61,374 nucleotides of DNA from a virus. This document shows positions 61,186-61,374 of this stretch, piece by piece. Numbering within the stretch: the first letter of the stretch is position 1; every line of letters starts with the position of its first letter. The position numbers were made by a program, and so were the translations under genes. The stretch lies in the IMG/VR virus record IMGVR_UViG_3300009790_000009, positions 1-61,374 of that record. One strand, given 5' to 3'. The notes under the pieces are model-generated. The model had not been told where the DNA came from. It ran no database searches and saw only the letters and a list, made by a program, of their open reading frames with translations.

Positions 61186-61374
61186 ATGGAATTACAAGTA
61201 CAAATTGCAGACCTACAAAAGAAGAAACTCTTTGTAGCTGCCCCAATGTATGGCGGTCAATGCGCGGGAATGTTTTGTAAATCCACCAATGATTTAAGTG
61301 CTTTGTTTAGAGCACATGGTATTGAATTAAAGTTTTACTACTTGTTCAATGAGAGCTTAGTTACTAGAGCAAGA
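61186..61374 (+). CDS. Glycosyltransferase-like protein, N-terminal fragment
   Basis: The frame is open to the window end (63 residues visible). KKLFVAAPMYGGQCAGMFCK resembles the first strand and loop of GT-A-fold glycosyltransferases annotated in marine T4-like phages, and the visible end NESLVTRAR matches the frequent ESLVTRARN motif of that group. ATG 61186 lies one base after the previous stop. The acceptor is unknown. Confidence 0.6.
   Translation, partial: MELQVQIADLQKKKLFVAAPMYGGQCAGMFCKSTNDLSALFRAHGIELKFYYLFNESLVTRAR

Noticed and set aside
1-61374. tRNA genes, rRNA, integrase, transposase or inteins
   Set aside because: No cloverleaf-like intergenic sequence or recognisable recombinase/intein motifs were seen; gaps between genes are all under ~120 bases.
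1-61374. Cyanophage identity from photosynthesis genes
   Set aside because: No psbA, psbD, hli, pebS or similar gene is present in the window, so a cyanobacterial host is not supported over other marine hosts.

Overview
This window is about 61 kb of an AT-rich genome of a T4-like (Straboviridae-grade) contractile-tailed phage. The gene content resembles marine cyanophage/pelagiphage-type T4 relatives. The evidence is a T4-order virion module (gp8, gp13-gp14, gp15-gp16-gp17-gp18-gp19-gp20-gp67/68-gp21-gp22-gp23) followed by uvsY-uvsW-gp55-gp47-gp46. All genes lie on the + strand, mostly with start/stop overlaps of 1-20 bases. I see no photosynthesis genes, tRNA genes, mobile elements or CRISPR arrays, so the host cannot be read directly; an AT-rich marine bacterium is an inference.

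Layout. (1) 1-12.7 kb: baseplate wedge and fibre-like proteins (truncated first gene, gp8-like, DUF4815-type giant protein, further structural proteins). (2) 12.7-18.0 kb: two paralogous proteins made mostly of Tyr/Arg-rich tetrapeptide-like repeats. (3) 18.0-20.6 kb: a small accessory island behind a sigma70-like promoter (unknown protein, cupin, small membrane protein, glycosyltransferase, 2OG-oxygenase-like protein). (4) 20.6-31.7 kb: a second fibre/adhesin cassette, including a protein with a type-1-copper-like cupredoxin signature and PKD/Ig-like domains, and a long AGNGLTGGG-repeat fibre. (5) 31.7-45.1 kb: neck, terminase, tail, portal, scaffold and capsid genes, with a complete acyl carrier protein inserted between gp14 and gp15; this unit ends at a strong terminator after gp23. 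(6) 45.1-45.5 kb: a one-gene unit between two terminators. (7) 45.5-55.7 kb: recombination/late-sigma operon plus auxiliary genes (2OG oxygenases, peptide deformylase, flavodoxin, QueE, phosphoribosyltransferase, QueD). (8) 55.7-61.4 kb: a second early operon with peroxiredoxin, a TGT/DpdA-like protein, DUF3310, FolE, QueC, a stand-alone class-II glutamine amidotransferase, two dCTP deaminase/dUTPase-fold proteins and a truncated glycosyltransferase.

The most coherent system is a probable 7-deazaguanine DNA-modification pathway spread over 53.3-60.2 kb: FolE, QueD, QueE and QueC would make preQ0, the amidotransferase could supply ammonia to convert it to an amidine (archaeosine-like), and the TGT-like protein would insert the base into DNA. 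QueE has its third cluster cysteine displaced by an insertion, and QueD has HGY where HGH is usual.

Regulation is legible. Four sigma70-like promoters all have exactly 17-bp spacers (three are TTGCAT/TATAAT, one is consensus TTGACA/TATAAT). Two of them place the start codon at about +1, implying leaderless mRNAs. T4-type late promoters (TATAAATA and one-base variants) precede many virion genes.
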